A stretch of DNA of 64,000 nt from an uncultured Caulobacterales bacterium (GCA_903858685.1 CAIOJR010000023.1:1-64000); one strand, 5' to 3'. Positions 1 to 9,446 are shown, counted from the stretch's first letter. The notes: generated by a model not told the origin, from the sequence alone. A program made the numbers and translations.

Positions 1-79
1 TTCGAGTCACGCAGGCGGCACCATTTCCCGTTCGCCTTATTACACAACGCCAGAGTTGCGGACAGGACGTCCAGTCACC

Positions 80-1585
80 TCAACGCACCGTGCGGCGCCT
101 GCCGCCTGGCGCGGGCGAGGGCCGTGGTGCGGACAGGGCGGCGTCATCCTCATAGGGGCCAGGGTCGTCCGGGATGGGCGGGGCCAATATGTCAGCATTA
201 TCGGCTGTGAAAAATGGCGTCGAGGCCTGATAGGCGACCGGCAGATCCGGCAGTTCTGACAGAACGCGCTCGCCCCGCTCCAGACGCGGATGGGCCAGTT
301 CGCCCGTTTCAGCATAGTGCGAGACCAGACGGCTCCAATCCCCGGACCCATAGGCGAATGCACGGCCTTCGGGATCGATATCGCTCCAATCCGGCTCAAC
401 CGGCGCCGCAGCGGCGCGGGCGATCCACAAGCGGGCTTCGTCCGCTTCATGGACGGCCAGGGCGATCCGCGCCATCAAGCCACAGACGCGAGCGCTGGCG
501 CGGGCCTGATCAAGGGCGCCGGCGTGGATACGCGCGCCACGGGCGTCACCGGCCAAAAGAGCCTGCTCGACGCGCAGAATCCGGCTTTCATGATGCTCTG
601 CATTCAGGTCCGCCAGCGCCGTCAGACGCCGCGCCCGCTCACGCGGGGTTTCAGCCGTGTTAAGGTCGCGATAGGCCATGGCGAGCGCCGGATGGGGCCT
701 GACCTTCCACGCGGATTCGATGAGTTGCGCCGCCCGAGTCGCCTTGCCGTCCGCCGCCAGACGGCGGGCCGCAGTCAGCACCCCGGGCGAGAAGTCCGGC
801 TTGAGTTTCGCCGCCTGGCTCGCCAGTTCGAGCGCCTCGTCCAGCGCCTTGGGTTCGCTGGACAGGTCCCGGCGCGCCGCCGACGCCGCCAGAAGCGCGG
901 CACGCGTGCGCTCCGCCACCGCAGGCGAGACGATCTTGCGCTCCAGAGCCTCTTTCGCCAGGGCGAGGGCTGCATCCCAATCACCCGCAGCCAGTCGCGC
1001 CTCAACCAAAGCACGCCAGGCCCACCGAGCGGTCTTGGTCAGACCATAGGCGGCCTCTGCGTTCTTGACCGCTTCCAGGGCGTCGCCCTTGCGCTGGGCA
1101 ATCAGCATCAGGCCGCGATACCCCGCCAGTCTCAGCTCCGGAAAGCCCAGCATCGCGGCATAGGCTGCGTGTGCTGCGACATCATCGCCCGCGGCTTCTG
1201 CCGCGGACGCCGCCAGAATGCGCACGAGCACGGGCTGATCATCCATGTATTCCGCCGCCTTTTGCGCTAGCCGGCGCGCATCGACGCCGGATCCGGCGGC
1301 GACAGCGACAAATCCGCGAGACAGGCATTCCGCGCCTTCGCGACGCCGCGCCTCCGCCCGCGTTCGCGCAGCGCGCGCCGGCGCCGCAGCAAACCAAAGC
1401 ACGGCCTGCCAGAACAGGGTTGCGGCCAGAGCCGCCAGCACCAGGGCGACAACCGCCGCTGCGGCGGATGTATCAATGCGCCAACCCAGCCAGACCAGAC
1501 TGGCCTGGCCCGTCTGCCCGGCGAGCGCCATGGCGACGCCAATCACCACAGCCACAAAGAGGATCGCGAGCAGGGCGCGGATCAT
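80..1585 (-). CDS. hemY: HemY N-terminal-domain protein (heme biosynthesis-linked TPR membrane protein)
   Basis: 501 residues. Two hydrophobic segments open the protein (about 2-23 and 41-63), as in the HemY_N family. A long helical, Ala/Leu-rich TPR-like region follows, then a Pro-rich tail from about 465. The family sits in the inner membrane and is linked to heme synthesis by genomic position. It is unrelated to the protoporphyrinogen oxidase also called HemY, and its biochemical role is not settled. It is the last gene of the minus-strand hemC-hemD-mitofilin-hemY run, and its ATG overlaps the stop of the mitofilin-like gene by four bases (ATGA), so translation is probably coupled. Family call is firm, function uncertain. 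Confidence 0.85.
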   Translation of the reverse strand: MIRALLAILFVAVVIGVAMALAGQTGQASLVWLGWRIDTSAAAAVVALVLAALAATLFWQAVLWFAAAPARAARTRAEARRREGAECLSRGFVAVAAGSGVDARRLAQKAAEYMDDQPVLVRILAASAAEAAGDDVAAHAAYAAMLGFPELRLAGYRGLMLIAQRKGDALEAVKNAEAAYGLTKTARWAWRALVEARLAAGDWDAALALAKEALERKIVSPAVAERTRAALLAASAARRDLSSEPKALDEALELASQAAKLKPDFSPGVLTAARRLAADGKATRAAQLIESAWKVRPHPALAMAYRDLNTAETPRERARRLTALADLNAEHHESRILRVEQALLAGDARGARIHAGALDQARASARVCGLMARIALAVHEADEARLWIARAAAAPVEPDWSDIDPEGRAFAYGSGDWSRLVSHYAETGELAHPRLERGERVLSELPDLPVAYQASTPFFTADNADILAPPIPDDPGPYEDDAALSAPRPSPAPGGRRRTVR

Positions 1586-2466
1586 TGGCCTGCTCCCTTG
1601 CTGGCGCTGGCGAGGTTTTTCAGCGCGTCAAGCCGAATAGCGGCCACGCGGTTTTGAATCTGCACGCGCCTCAAGGCGCGATCGCGCCACGGAGCCGCCG
1701 CATCTCGTCCCTTTGGCGGCAGAGCATCGAGTTCGCGCACGGCGCCGTCAAGATCGCCATCGTTCAGACGGTGCTCCGCGCGGGCGAGAATGGCGTCCGG
1801 ACTTGATCCAGAAGTCTGATCCGTCCGTCGGACGGTAAACAGAACGCCCACAGCATGGGCAATCTGGGCCAGCCAGCCGGAGCCTTGCACCGGAGCGCGC
1901 GAGGCGTAGGCCGCGCGGCGCGCCATGTCCGGAAACTCCGCCACAAGCACGGGGCGGGGCGGGGCGCCATGTTCGGCCAGAGCGCGCAGGGCGTCGACCT
2001 CATGGGGGTCCGGCAGGGTGCGAGCCAGATTATCGAGATCGGACGCAAAGGGGCGACCGGTGTCGGAGGCCTGTGACAGACTGGCCGCCGCCAGCGCCGC
2101 CGACGCCGCCCCGACCAGTGCGTGGTGTTCATTCTCGATCCGATCGAGCCTGGCGGTCAGGGCCGCGACATCTGGTCTGGCCAATCCCGTCAGCGCTGCG
2201 GCCGACGGACTGGTCGATGCGGCTGAGGCCGGCGCGGCGATCGGCTCACTGGCGGTCGAAGTTGCGGGAGACGCCGCGGGCTCGACAGTGACCGGTTGGG
2301 GCTGGGGCCCGACATGCAGGCTTTTCGCCCCGAGAAACACGACCAGCGCCAACACGACGCAGGTCACGCCCGACCCCAGACAGAACCAGACGAGCGGAGA
2401 CATCGGCCCGTTGCGTCGCGCGGGCGGACGGGGGGAGAGGTCGGACGGATCATTGGCGATGGTCAT
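1582..2466 (-). CDS. mitofilin/Mic60-like inner membrane protein
   Basis: 294 residues. A short cytoplasmic N-terminus is followed by one transmembrane segment (about 22-45), an Ala/Pro/Thr-rich linker (about 50-90), a region that could form a coiled coil (about 100-150, with an RLDRIENEHHAL stretch) and a helical C-terminus. This architecture, and the position between hemD and hemY, match the alphaproteobacterial Mic60 homologues, which shape inner membrane folds and tether them to the outer membrane. The gene starts 24 bp after the hemD stop and overlaps hemY by four bases. The family assignment rests on architecture and synteny, since similarity in this family is weak; a generic membrane-anchored coiled-coil protein is the alternative. 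Confidence 0.7.
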   Translation of the reverse strand: MTIANDPSDLSPRPPARRNGPMSPLVWFCLGSGVTCVVLALVVFLGAKSLHVGPQPQPVTVEPAASPATSTASEPIAAPASAASTSPSAAALTGLARPDVAALTARLDRIENEHHALVGAASAALAAASLSQASDTGRPFASDLDNLARTLPDPHEVDALRALAEHGAPPRPVLVAEFPDMARRAAYASRAPVQGSGWLAQIAHAVGVLFTVRRTDQTSGSSPDAILARAEHRLNDGDLDGAVRELDALPPKGRDAAAPWRDRALRRVQIQNRVAAIRLDALKNLASASKGAGQ

Positions 2467-2490
2467 GACAAAGGCCGATATGTTGCGTGG

Positions 2491-3246
2491 TCAACGCGCC
2501 GCGGAAGGCGATGCGCAGAGTCTGTCGCGAATGACCTTAAGCAATGCCTCCTCCTTGGGGAACGGGGAGACGATAATTTCTCTGCACGGCGTCGATCGAA
2601 GCGGTGCAGCGCAGGCGTCGGAGAGCGCGAAAACCACGGCGTCTCCAAGTCCAGTCAGCCCCTTTGACCAAAATTCAGTCAGAACGCATCCAGCGCTGGG
2701 GGACTGGACCACGATCCCTGCAATTGGGGCGGCTTGCAATGCTGACAGAAGGGAATCAGGAAGCTCGGCGACGCCACAGGTCTCATAGACGGGCAGGCGC
2801 GTGACATGACAGCCCGCGCGCACCACGGCGTCCGCCAGGTCCCCCGCCGGAATTCGGGCGCACGGATGGAGGATGCGTCCGCCGGGACAGCGACTGATAA
2901 TCAGCGCCGCAAGCGCCGACACATCGCCATCAGCGCTTTCCACGTCTCGCCATCCAGCCTGTCTGGCCGCCAGCGCCGTTGCATCTCCGACGGTCAGGAC
3001 GGGGCGGCTGGAAATTTCAGGGTGGAGCCCAAACAGGCGCACGGCGGCTGGGCTGGAAAACGCCACAGCGTCAAAATCGAGCGGCCTGGACAGATCATAG
3101 GACAGAGCCCGCGTCTCGATCAGCGGCGCGGTGATCGGGTCCAGTCCGAATGGCCGAAGCGCATTCGATGTCGCCATGGCGCCCGGCGCTGAGCGCGTGA
3201 CCCAGACCCGCGGCGCAACGATCCTGGTTGGCTCTGGCCCGCTCAT
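2491..3246 (-). CDS. hemD: uroporphyrinogen-III synthase
   Basis: 251 residues. Cyclises hydroxymethylbilane and inverts ring D to give uroporphyrinogen III, the branch point of heme, siroheme and cobalamin synthesis. The sequence has the HemD pattern: WVTRSAPGA near the N-terminus, a central FSSPAAVRLF, the LPVYET motif in the second domain, and a late VVQSPSA. The reading frame stays open upstream to 3393, but that stretch overlaps hemC. The ATG at 3246, four bases after the hemC stop, gives the normal family length and was chosen. Sequence conservation is loose in this family, but the position next to hemC supports the call. Confidence 0.9.
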   Translation of the reverse strand: MSGPEPTRIVAPRVWVTRSAPGAMATSNALRPFGLDPITAPLIETRALSYDLSRPLDFDAVAFSSPAAVRLFGLHPEISSRPVLTVGDATALAARQAGWRDVESADGDVSALAALIISRCPGGRILHPCARIPAGDLADAVVRAGCHVTRLPVYETCGVAELPDSLLSALQAAPIAGIVVQSPSAGCVLTEFWSKGLTGLGDAVVFALSDACAAPLRSTPCREIIVSPFPKEEALLKVIRDRLCASPSAAR

Positions 3247-3250
3247 GGCC

Positions 3251-4216
3251 TCAGCCTGGCGGCAGAAGCGCGTCGCCGCCATCCTTGCGCACGGCCTCCC
3301 CCAGGGACAGGCCCAGGCGATAGGCTTCGTCGCGCGCGTGTTGCTCATCCATCGATAGTTGGATCGCCCCGTCCCGGCGCCAGCGTTGCGCACCGTTTGG
3401 CGTCAAGCCTTCCACGATGAGCGACAGCCGTCCGTCAACCAGTTGCGCAAAAGCGCCCACCGCCGTCTTGCAGGATCCCTCCAGCGCTTCCAGAGCCCCG
3501 CGTTCCGCAGCGACGGAAATGCCTGTGGCGACATGATGCAGACCCCGGAACGCCGGATGGTCGAGATCGGCCTCGCGTGTCTGGATGGTGAGGGCGCCCT
3601 GCCCCGGCGCTGGCGGAGCCAGCACAGGATCGATCAGACCGGCTGCGCGTTCGGGGATGCCCAGACGTTTAAGTCCGGCGAAGGCCAGCATGATCGCATC
3701 CGCCCCGCCCTCGTCCAGCCGGGCGAGACGCGTATCGACGTTGCCGCGCAGAAGCTGGACGTCAAGGTCCGGGCGGATATGCAGCGCCTGAGCCTGACGC
3801 CGCAGGCTGGCTGTGCCCAGGCGGGCGCCCTGCGGCAGGTCTTCAATGCGGCTGGCTATGTGGGAGATCAGCGCATCGCGCGGATCTTCCCGCTCGGGAT
3901 GGGCGGCGGTCGCAAGCCCGGGCGGCGTCATGGCGGGCATGTCCTTCAGGCAGTGCACGGCGCAGTCGATGCGACCGTCGAGCAGCGCCTCTTCGATTTC
4001 CTTGGTGAACAGCGCCTTGCCGCCGATTTCCAACAGGCGTCGATCCTGCACGCGGTCGCCCGTGGTGGTGATCGGCACAATCGGGGCGACCGCGTCCGCC
4101 AGAGCCGGGTCTGCGCCCAGAAGACGCGTGATCTCGGCCTGGATGTAGCGGGCCTGAACCAGGGAGAGGCGCGAGCCGCGGGCGCCAATGCGGATGGGGG
4201 ACTGTGCGTGTTGCAT
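3251..4216 (-). CDS. hemC: hydroxymethylbilane synthase (porphobilinogen deaminase)
   Basis: 321 residues, normal length. Condenses four porphobilinogens into hydroxymethylbilane in the cytoplasm. Visible family signatures are RIGARGSRLSLVQA at the N-terminus, GTASLRRQAQ and LRGNVDTRL in the middle, APGQGAL, and LEGSCKTAVGA, whose cysteine carries the covalent dipyrromethane cofactor. First gene of the heme operon, with hemD four bases downstream. It is divergent from tsaD, with 110 bp between the two start codons that must hold both promoters. Confidence 0.97.
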   Translation of the reverse strand: MQHAQSPIRIGARGSRLSLVQARYIQAEITRLLGADPALADAVAPIVPITTTGDRVQDRRLLEIGGKALFTKEIEEALLDGRIDCAVHCLKDMPAMTPPGLATAAHPEREDPRDALISHIASRIEDLPQGARLGTASLRRQAQALHIRPDLDVQLLRGNVDTRLARLDEGGADAIMLAFAGLKRLGIPERAAGLIDPVLAPPAPGQGALTIQTREADLDHPAFRGLHHVATGISVAAERGALEALEGSCKTAVGAFAQLVDGRLSLIVEGLTPNGAQRWRRDGAIQLSMDEQHARDEAYRLGLSLGEAVRKDGGDALLPPG

Positions 4217-4326
4217 GACGGGTTCGGTAAGGCTACCTCAAGGATCACTGTCCCGTTGGCTACAGGAGCTTTGGGACGATCACAATGCGGCGCCCGCAAT
4301 GGCGCGTCGACCCCGTTCGAAAAGTC

Positions 4327-5433
4327 ATGTCGCCAGCGCCGCCTCTGACCATACTGGGTATCGAAACGAGCTGTGATGAAACCGCAGCCGCGGTCGTGCG
4401 CCTGACTCCGCGCCCGGACGGCCAGGATGTGAAGATCCTTTCCTGCGTCATCGCCACCCAGTTCGACGCGCACCAGCCCTATGGCGGCGTCGTGCCGGAA
4501 ATCGCGGCCCGCGCACATGTGGAGGCGGTCGACCTCGTGATCGCGCAGGCGCTGAAACAGGCCGGGGTGGGATTTGAGGCTCTGAGCGGGGTAGCGGCCA
4601 CGGCGGGTCCGGGCCTGATCGGCGGCGTGATGGTGGGACTGTCGGCGGGCAAGGCCATCGCCCTGGCCCGCGGCATACCGCTGATCGCCGTCAATCATCT
4701 GGAAGGGCACGCCCTGTCGGTGCGCCTGACCGAAGCCGCGCCCTATCCTTATCTGTTGCTTCTGACGTCCGGCGGCCATTGCCAGCTCCTATCGGTCGAG
4801 GGACCGGGTCATTGCCGTCGTCTGGGGACAACCATAGACGATGCGGCGGGCGAAGCTTTCGACAAGATCGCCAAGGCGCTGGGGCTGCCCTATCCCGGAG
4901 GCCCGGCACTGGAGCGACTTGCCATCGGCGGCGATCCAAAGCGCTATCGACTGCCTAAAATGCTGGCGGGCTACAATGGCTGCGACTTCTCATTTTCCGG
5001 ACTGAAGACCGCCGCCGCGCGGCTGGTTCCTTCCCTGACCAGCGACGATGATCGGCGCGACCTCGCCTGCGCCGTCCAGGCCGCCATCGCCCGCCAACTC
5101 AGCGAGCGCTCCACCCGTGCGATGGAATTGCACCGTGAAAGATATGGAATGAAGGGCCGTCTGTTCGCCGTGGCGGGCGGTGTCGCCGCCAACCAGACGA
5201 TCCGGGACGCTCTGAAAACCGTGGCGCACGCGCACGACTTCGCCTTCACGGCCCCGCCTCTGAAATATTGCACGGACAATGCGGCCATGATCGCCCTGGC
5301 GGGCGCGGAGCGGCTGGCTCTGGGCCAATGCGACCCGCTGGACGTCGCCGCACGACCGCGCTGGCCGCTGGACGAGGCGACCGCAAGGTCAAATCCCGTC
5401 CATCATTCTGGCCGCAAGGGAGCCAAGGCATGA
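4327..5433 (+). CDS. tsaD: tRNA N6-adenosine threonylcarbamoyltransferase
   Basis: 368 residues. Transfers threonylcarbamoyl to A37 of ANN-decoding tRNAs together with TsaB/TsaE. The ASKHA-fold signatures are present: [16 protein letters not shown] at the N-terminus, the metal-binding HLEGH around residue 123, LTSGGHCQL, and GGVAANQ with NAAMIALAG near the C-terminus. An in-frame ATG at 4285 would add 14 residues, but 4327 places the conserved start correctly. Its stop overlaps the gpsA start (ATGA). MtaB, encoded at 44806-46101, later thiomethylates the same t6A base. Confidence 0.96.
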   Translation: MSPAPPLTILGIETSCDETAAAVVRLTPRPDGQDVKILSCVIATQFDAHQPYGGVVPEIAARAHVEAVDLVIAQALKQAGVGFEALSGVAATAGPGLIGGVMVGLSAGKAIALARGIPLIAVNHLEGHALSVRLTEAAPYPYLLLLTSGGHCQLLSVEGPGHCRRLGTTIDDAAGEAFDKIAKALGLPYPGGPALERLAIGGDPKRYRLPKMLAGYNGCDFSFSGLKTAAARLVPSLTSDDDRRDLACAVQAAIARQLSERSTRAMELHRERYGMKGRLFAVAGGVAANQTIRDALKTVAHAHDFAFTAPPLKYCTDNAAMIALAGAERLALGQCDPLDVAARPRWPLDEATARSNPVHHSGRKGAKA

Positions 5434-6428
5434 GGGGCTTCACCCACGCCGGCGTTCTGGGCGGCGGAGCCTGGGGCACCGCCCTGGCCCAGGTCTGTGC
5501 ACGCGCCGGTCTGCAGGTGACGCTGGCCGTCCGCGAGGCTGAAGTGGCCGCCGACATAGCGGGACGACGCGAAAACCGCCTTTTTCTGCCCGGCGTTAAG
5601 CTGGATGCGCGGATCGCCGCTACGCTGGACTTGGCGGCGCTGTCGGCCTGCGATCTGGTGCTGGCCGTCGCACCGGCCCAACATCTGCGGGCCGCATTGA
5701 TCGGCCTCGCCCCCCATCTCGCAACAGGGACGCCGTTGGTTCTGTGCGCAAAAGGGATTGAGCAGAACAGTCTAAAACTGATGACAGAGGCCGCCGCCGA
5801 GGTGCTTGGGCAAACGCCGCTGGCGGTGCTGTCGGGTCCAAGCTTTGCGGGGGACGTTGCACGGGGGCTGCCGACAGCGGTCACTCTGGCCTGTCCGGAC
5901 GAGGCTCTGTGCGGGGCCATCGCCAGGGCGCTCGCCACCCCGGCCTTTCGCCCCTATCTCGCCGCCGACATGATCGGCGCCGAAGCGGGCGGCGCCGTCA
6001 AGAACGTGCTGGCCATAGCCTGCGGCGTGGTGGAAGGGAAGGAACTGGGTCGCAGCGCCCATGCCGCCCTGATTACGCGCGGCTTTGCCGAAATGACGCG
6101 GTTCGGCGTGGCGCTGGGCGCCAGGGCCGAAACCCTGGCGGGCCTGTGCGGCCTGGGCGATCTTGTCCTGACCTGCTCGTCGCCTCAGTCGCGCAATATG
6201 AGTGTGGGGCTGGCGCTGGGACGCGGTGCAACCTTGAGCGAGGCCCTATCGGGAAAACTGTCGGTCGCCGAAGGCGTTTCGTCCGCGCCCGCCGTGGTGC
6301 AACTCGCCGAGAGACTTCAGGTGGACATGCCGATCTGCCGCACCACCGCCGCACTGCTCGACGGCGCGGTCAGCGTCGATGAAGCCATAGAGAGCCTAAT
6401 GTCCCGCCCTCTCAAATCCGAACGCTAA
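5430..6428 (+). CDS. gpsA: glycerol-3-phosphate dehydrogenase [NAD(P)+]
   Basis: 332 residues. Reduces dihydroxyacetone phosphate to sn-glycerol-3-phosphate for phospholipid synthesis. Motifs: dinucleotide-binding [10 protein letters not shown] (about 10-19), [10 protein letters not shown], the [13 protein letters not shown] helix with the catalytic lysine, and [12 protein letters not shown]. The frame is open upstream inside tsaD. The ATG overlapping the tsaD stop was chosen because the protein then begins a few residues before the Rossmann strand, as in the family. Confidence 0.96.
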   Translation: MRGFTHAGVLGGGAWGTALAQVCARAGLQVTLAVREAEVAADIAGRRENRLFLPGVKLDARIAATLDLAALSACDLVLAVAPAQHLRAALIGLAPHLATGTPLVLCAKGIEQNSLKLMTEAAAEVLGQTPLAVLSGPSFAGDVARGLPTAVTLACPDEALCGAIARALATPAFRPYLAADMIGAEAGGAVKNVLAIACGVVEGKELGRSAHAALITRGFAEMTRFGVALGARAETLAGLCGLGDLVLTCSSPQSRNMSVGLALGRGATLSEALSGKLSVAEGVSSAPAVVQLAERLQVDMPICRTTAALLDGAVSVDEAIESLMSRPLKSER

Positions 6429-6450
6429 ACCCTCGTCTGGAGATCCCCCC

Positions 6451-6735
6451 ATGGCCTATTTCGTCCTGATCTGCACCGACAAGCCCGGCGCGCTGCAAAC
6501 CCGTCTCGCCACGCGTGACGCGCATCTGGCCTATCTCGGCGCGACCGGCCTGGTGCGCGCAGGCGGCGCCTTTCTGGATGGGGAGGGCAAACCCGAGGGC
6601 TCGATGCTGGTGGTGGAGACAGACAATCTTGAGGCCGCCCGGACCCTGGCCGACAATGACCCCTATGCCCTTGCGGGCGTCTTCTCCAGTGTCGAGGTAA
6701 GGCCCTGGCGTTTGGCGGTCGGCGCCTTCGCCTGA
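6451..6735 (+). CDS. YciI-family protein
   Basis: 94 residues, one YCII-related ferredoxin-like domain. It shows the family features: a hydrophobic first strand (YFVLICTDK), an RxxHLAYL helix whose His is the proposed active residue, and a C-terminal ending in DPYALAGVF followed by a strand. Members resemble muconolactone isomerase, and most have no assigned reaction. GGAG lies eight bases before the ATG. It lies 22 bp after gpsA, and the next gene starts on its stop codon. Confidence 0.88.
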   Translation: MAYFVLICTDKPGALQTRLATRDAHLAYLGATGLVRAGGAFLDGEGKPEGSMLVVETDNLEAARTLADNDPYALAGVFSSVEVRPWRLAVGAFA

Positions 6736-6974
6736 TGGACACGGCGCGCGAGATTCTGCGCATCGCCATCACGACAGGCGAACGCGCCTATCTCAATCTG
6801 TGTCCGCATTCGGGGGGACGGCTGTCCGCACCCGGCGAACCTGCGCCTGTGTCGCGGGATGGGCGCCATCTGATCTGCACGCTGCACGGCGCCATGTTCC
6901 GGATCGAAGACGGTTTGTGTGTCGCCGGGCCCTGCGAGGGGCGATATCTGACGCCAGCCCCGGTCCAGGACTAA
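6735..6974 (+). CDS. small Rieske-type [2Fe-2S] protein
   Basis: 79 residues. Two ligand pairs fit a Rieske cluster: CPH (about 23-25) and CTLH (about 50-53), separated by about 25 residues, with GAMF after the second pair. The protein is little more than the cluster-binding domain, so it is probably a soluble electron carrier or a subunit of an unknown enzyme. Its ATG overlaps the yciI stop (TGATG), which indicates co-translation with yciI behind tsaD-gpsA. Partner unknown. Confidence 0.85.
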   Translation: MDTAREILRIAITTGERAYLNLCPHSGGRLSAPGEPAPVSRDGRHLICTLHGAMFRIEDGLCVAGPCEGRYLTPAPVQD

Positions 6975-6992
6975 GCCCGCCCAAGCTGCGGA

Positions 6993-7973
6993 TCAGCCCT
7001 CATCGTGGTCATCCACATAGAGGGGATAGTGCTCCGGGAAGGCTCCGCCGTGAGGTTCTGCGCGGCCCGTCGGATCAGGGTGGATCAGGATGTCGGCGGC
7101 AGGAAAGGCCGTCAGGATGCGCTTTTCGGCCGCCACGACGACCCTGTGGGCCGACTCCAGCGACTGGGCCGGCTCCAGATCCATGTGCATCTGGATATGG
7201 ACAAAAGGCCCCGCAGCACGCGTGCGAAGCTGGTGCACGCCCAGTACATGGGGGTCGTCGCCGGCCAGGGCGATTATCCTGTTCCGCTCATTTGGGCCCA
7301 GCTCCTGGTCCATCAACTGGCTGGCGGCTGCGCGAAACACGCCGACGGCGCCCCAGAGCAGCCAAAGCCCGACAACCAGACCGGCCACCGCATCAATGCG
7401 CGGCTCGTGAAAAAGGGCGGCGCCGGCCAGCCCGGCCAGGGCGGCGACATTGCACACAATATCGGCGAGGTAATGCGCCCGATCCCCATGCACCGCGACC
7501 GAACCGGTCTTGGCCAGAACCCGGTTTTGCGCCCAGACCAGCCCCACCACGCCGATGGTGGACACCACCATGATCGACATGGCCGTGCCCTCGGAGCTTA
7601 CGGCCTGAGGGTGGATGAACCTTTGCACCGCTTCACGGCCGATCAGGGCGGCCGAGGCGAAGACCAGACCCGCCTGGACGAGACTGGCGAAGGCCTCGGC
7701 CTTGCCGTGGCCGAACCTGTGCTCGGCGTCCGGCGGGGCAACCGCATAGCGCACTGCAAAGAAGGTGGTCAGGGCCGCGATGAGGTCAAGGACAGAGTCA
7801 CCCAGGGACGCCATCAGACCCACAGACCCGCTGAGAATCCAACCGACCAGCTTGGCCCCGACCAACACCGCCGCAAGGCCAACCGACAATTGCGTGACCT
7901 TTCCCGTCAGGGTCAGACTATCGGCTGCGGAAATACCGCCCGCCAGGGGGGCATGGTCTGTGTGCTCGGTCAT
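6993..7973 (-). CDS. cation diffusion facilitator family transporter (FieF-like)
   Basis: 326 residues. Proton-coupled efflux of a divalent metal (Zn, Fe, Cd or Mn cannot be told apart here). Six membrane segments lie in the first 210 residues. The metal-site motifs are visible: DSVLD in TM2 and HYLAD in TM5, a DxxxD/HxxxD pair. A cytoplasmic His-rich domain follows (VHIQMHMDLEP, HRVV, ILIHPDP). The frame opens at 8084, but AAGGA five bases before the ATG at 7973 sets that start. Convergent with the Rieske gene. Confidence 0.92.
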   Translation of the reverse strand: MTEHTDHAPLAGGISAADSLTLTGKVTQLSVGLAAVLVGAKLVGWILSGSVGLMASLGDSVLDLIAALTTFFAVRYAVAPPDAEHRFGHGKAEAFASLVQAGLVFASAALIGREAVQRFIHPQAVSSEGTAMSIMVVSTIGVVGLVWAQNRVLAKTGSVAVHGDRAHYLADIVCNVAALAGLAGAALFHEPRIDAVAGLVVGLWLLWGAVGVFRAAASQLMDQELGPNERNRIIALAGDDPHVLGVHQLRTRAAGPFVHIQMHMDLEPAQSLESAHRVVVAAEKRILTAFPAADILIHPDPTGRAEPHGGAFPEHYPLYVDDHDEG

Positions 7974-8116
7974 GCGCATCCTTATAAAGCCGACGCCTGG
8001 CGCCTGCACGTCATTCTGACGACGATAAGGATGAAGATTTTTGGTTTCCGCGCTGACGTCCGGGGTGTAGTTCAGCGCTTTCAAACGACGCGGCCCCGCG
8101 TTCGGAGCGTTTGGTC

Positions 8117-9313
8117 ATGTCGCCACTGTGGATTTCAACAAGCGCAGCGCTAAAGCGGCTCAATGTAAAGCCCCAGACCCTGTACGCCTATGTCAGCCGC
8201 GGCCTGATCGGCGTGCAGGCGGATCCGGACAGTCCGCGCCGTCACCTCTATAGCGCCGAAGATATTGACCGGCTCGACCAGAGAAAACACCGCACACGCG
8301 GCGCCGTCGCCAAACAGGCGCTGCATCATGGCGACCCTGTCCTGTCCTCGTCCATCACGACCCTGGGCAAGGGCGGTCTGTGGTATCGCGGCCGCGACGC
8401 CGTGGCCCTGTCTGAAAGCGCAACCCTGGAAGATATAGCCCGCCTGTTATGGGACTGCGATCTGGACCCCTTTGCCGGCCTTACCTTCAATCCGCAAAAG
8501 ACGATCGGCCCCGATCCACGCGCCCGCGCCTTCGCGCTCCTGGCGATTCGCGCAGCCGCCGATCCGGCGACGACCGGCCGCAGCGCCGACCTGTTATGGC
8601 GTGAGGCTGCCGTGGTGCTGATCGATCTGGTCGACGCCGCCTGCGGCGGCGGACGCGCGGGACTGCTTCATGAACGCCTGGCCAGAAGCTGGCGGCTGGA
8701 AGGGTCGCGCGTCGATATCATCCGACGCTGTCTGGTCCTGACGGCGGATCACGAACTGAACGCCTCGACCTTCGCGGCGCGGGTCGCCGCCTCGACCGGC
8801 GCGCCCCTGGCCGCCTGCGCGCTCGCAGGACTGTCGACCCTGACCGGTCCGCTGCACGGGGGCATGACGCTGCAGGTTTCGTCCTTCATCGCCGAATGCC
8901 GCCGCACGGGAGATGTCCACGCAACCGCCATGACCCGCCTGTCTCAAGGTCTGGGCATTCCAGGCTTTGGTCATCCGCTCTATCCAGCGGGCGACCCGCG
9001 CGCCAGGGCGATCGCCGACGCCCTGCCCCTCTCTGATGAATTGCAGGAGATTCAGCAAATCGGCGAGCGGCTGACCGGCTCGGCGCCGAATCTGGACTTT
9101 GCATTGGTCGCCGCCTCGCGAACGCTTGGACTGCCGACCGAAGCGCCGTTCACGCTGTTCTCGGTCGGACGCGCAGTGGGATGGATCGCTCATGCCCTGG
9201 AGCAGATCGGGGAAGGCCAGATCATCCGTCCCCGGGCCCATTATGTGGGATTGCCCCCCGGCCAGGGCGACCGCATTGACGAACGCAACGGCGCGCTTCG
9301 CAAGCCCCGCTAA
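8117..9313 (+). CDS. citrate synthase-family protein with N-terminal MerR/excisionase-like HTH domain
   Basis: 398 residues. Residues about 5-55 form a helix-turn-helix of the MerR/excisionase kind (LKRLNVKPQTLYAYVSRGLIG, then RRHLYSAEDIDRL). The remainder is a citrate synthase fold with all three catalytic positions present: His in GPLHGG, His in GFGHPLY and Asp in NLDFA, plus the DHELNAST helix. Citrate synthase condenses acetyl-CoA and oxaloacetate, so this protein could be an active enzyme, a 2-methylcitrate synthase, or a metabolite-sensing DNA-binding protein. GGAG seven bases before the ATG at 8117 sets the start. No enzyme partner is adjacent. The domain calls are firm, the role is inference. 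Confidence 0.88.
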   Translation: MSPLWISTSAALKRLNVKPQTLYAYVSRGLIGVQADPDSPRRHLYSAEDIDRLDQRKHRTRGAVAKQALHHGDPVLSSSITTLGKGGLWYRGRDAVALSESATLEDIARLLWDCDLDPFAGLTFNPQKTIGPDPRARAFALLAIRAAADPATTGRSADLLWREAAVVLIDLVDAACGGGRAGLLHERLARSWRLEGSRVDIIRRCLVLTADHELNASTFAARVAASTGAPLAACALAGLSTLTGPLHGGMTLQVSSFIAECRRTGDVHATAMTRLSQGLGIPGFGHPLYPAGDPRARAIADALPLSDELQEIQQIGERLTGSAPNLDFALVAASRTLGLPTEAPFTLFSVGRAVGWIAHALEQIGEGQIIRPRAHYVGLPPGQGDRIDERNGALRKPR

Positions 9314-9446
9314 GGACTGATTAGACCCGGGAGAAAAATCCGATCTGATGGGATCGAATCTTGCTCCTGGCCCTATATGATCAAGCTAACTTCTGCGACG
9401 AACCGGTGGCCGCTTCGTCGGATAATGCTCTGATGATTTCTGCGGG

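Noticed and set aside
290-1270. A 326-codon plus-strand frame at the left end
   Set aside because: Antisense to the HemY-type gene, with Arg/Gly/Gln-rich composition and no motif.
3247-3393. N-terminal extension of hemD
   Set aside because: It lies wholly within hemC and lengthens the protein beyond the family norm.
9396-9420. 7-bp hairpin with an 11-base loop after the citrate synthase homologue, considered as a terminator
   Set aside because: No T-run follows on either strand and the loop is long.
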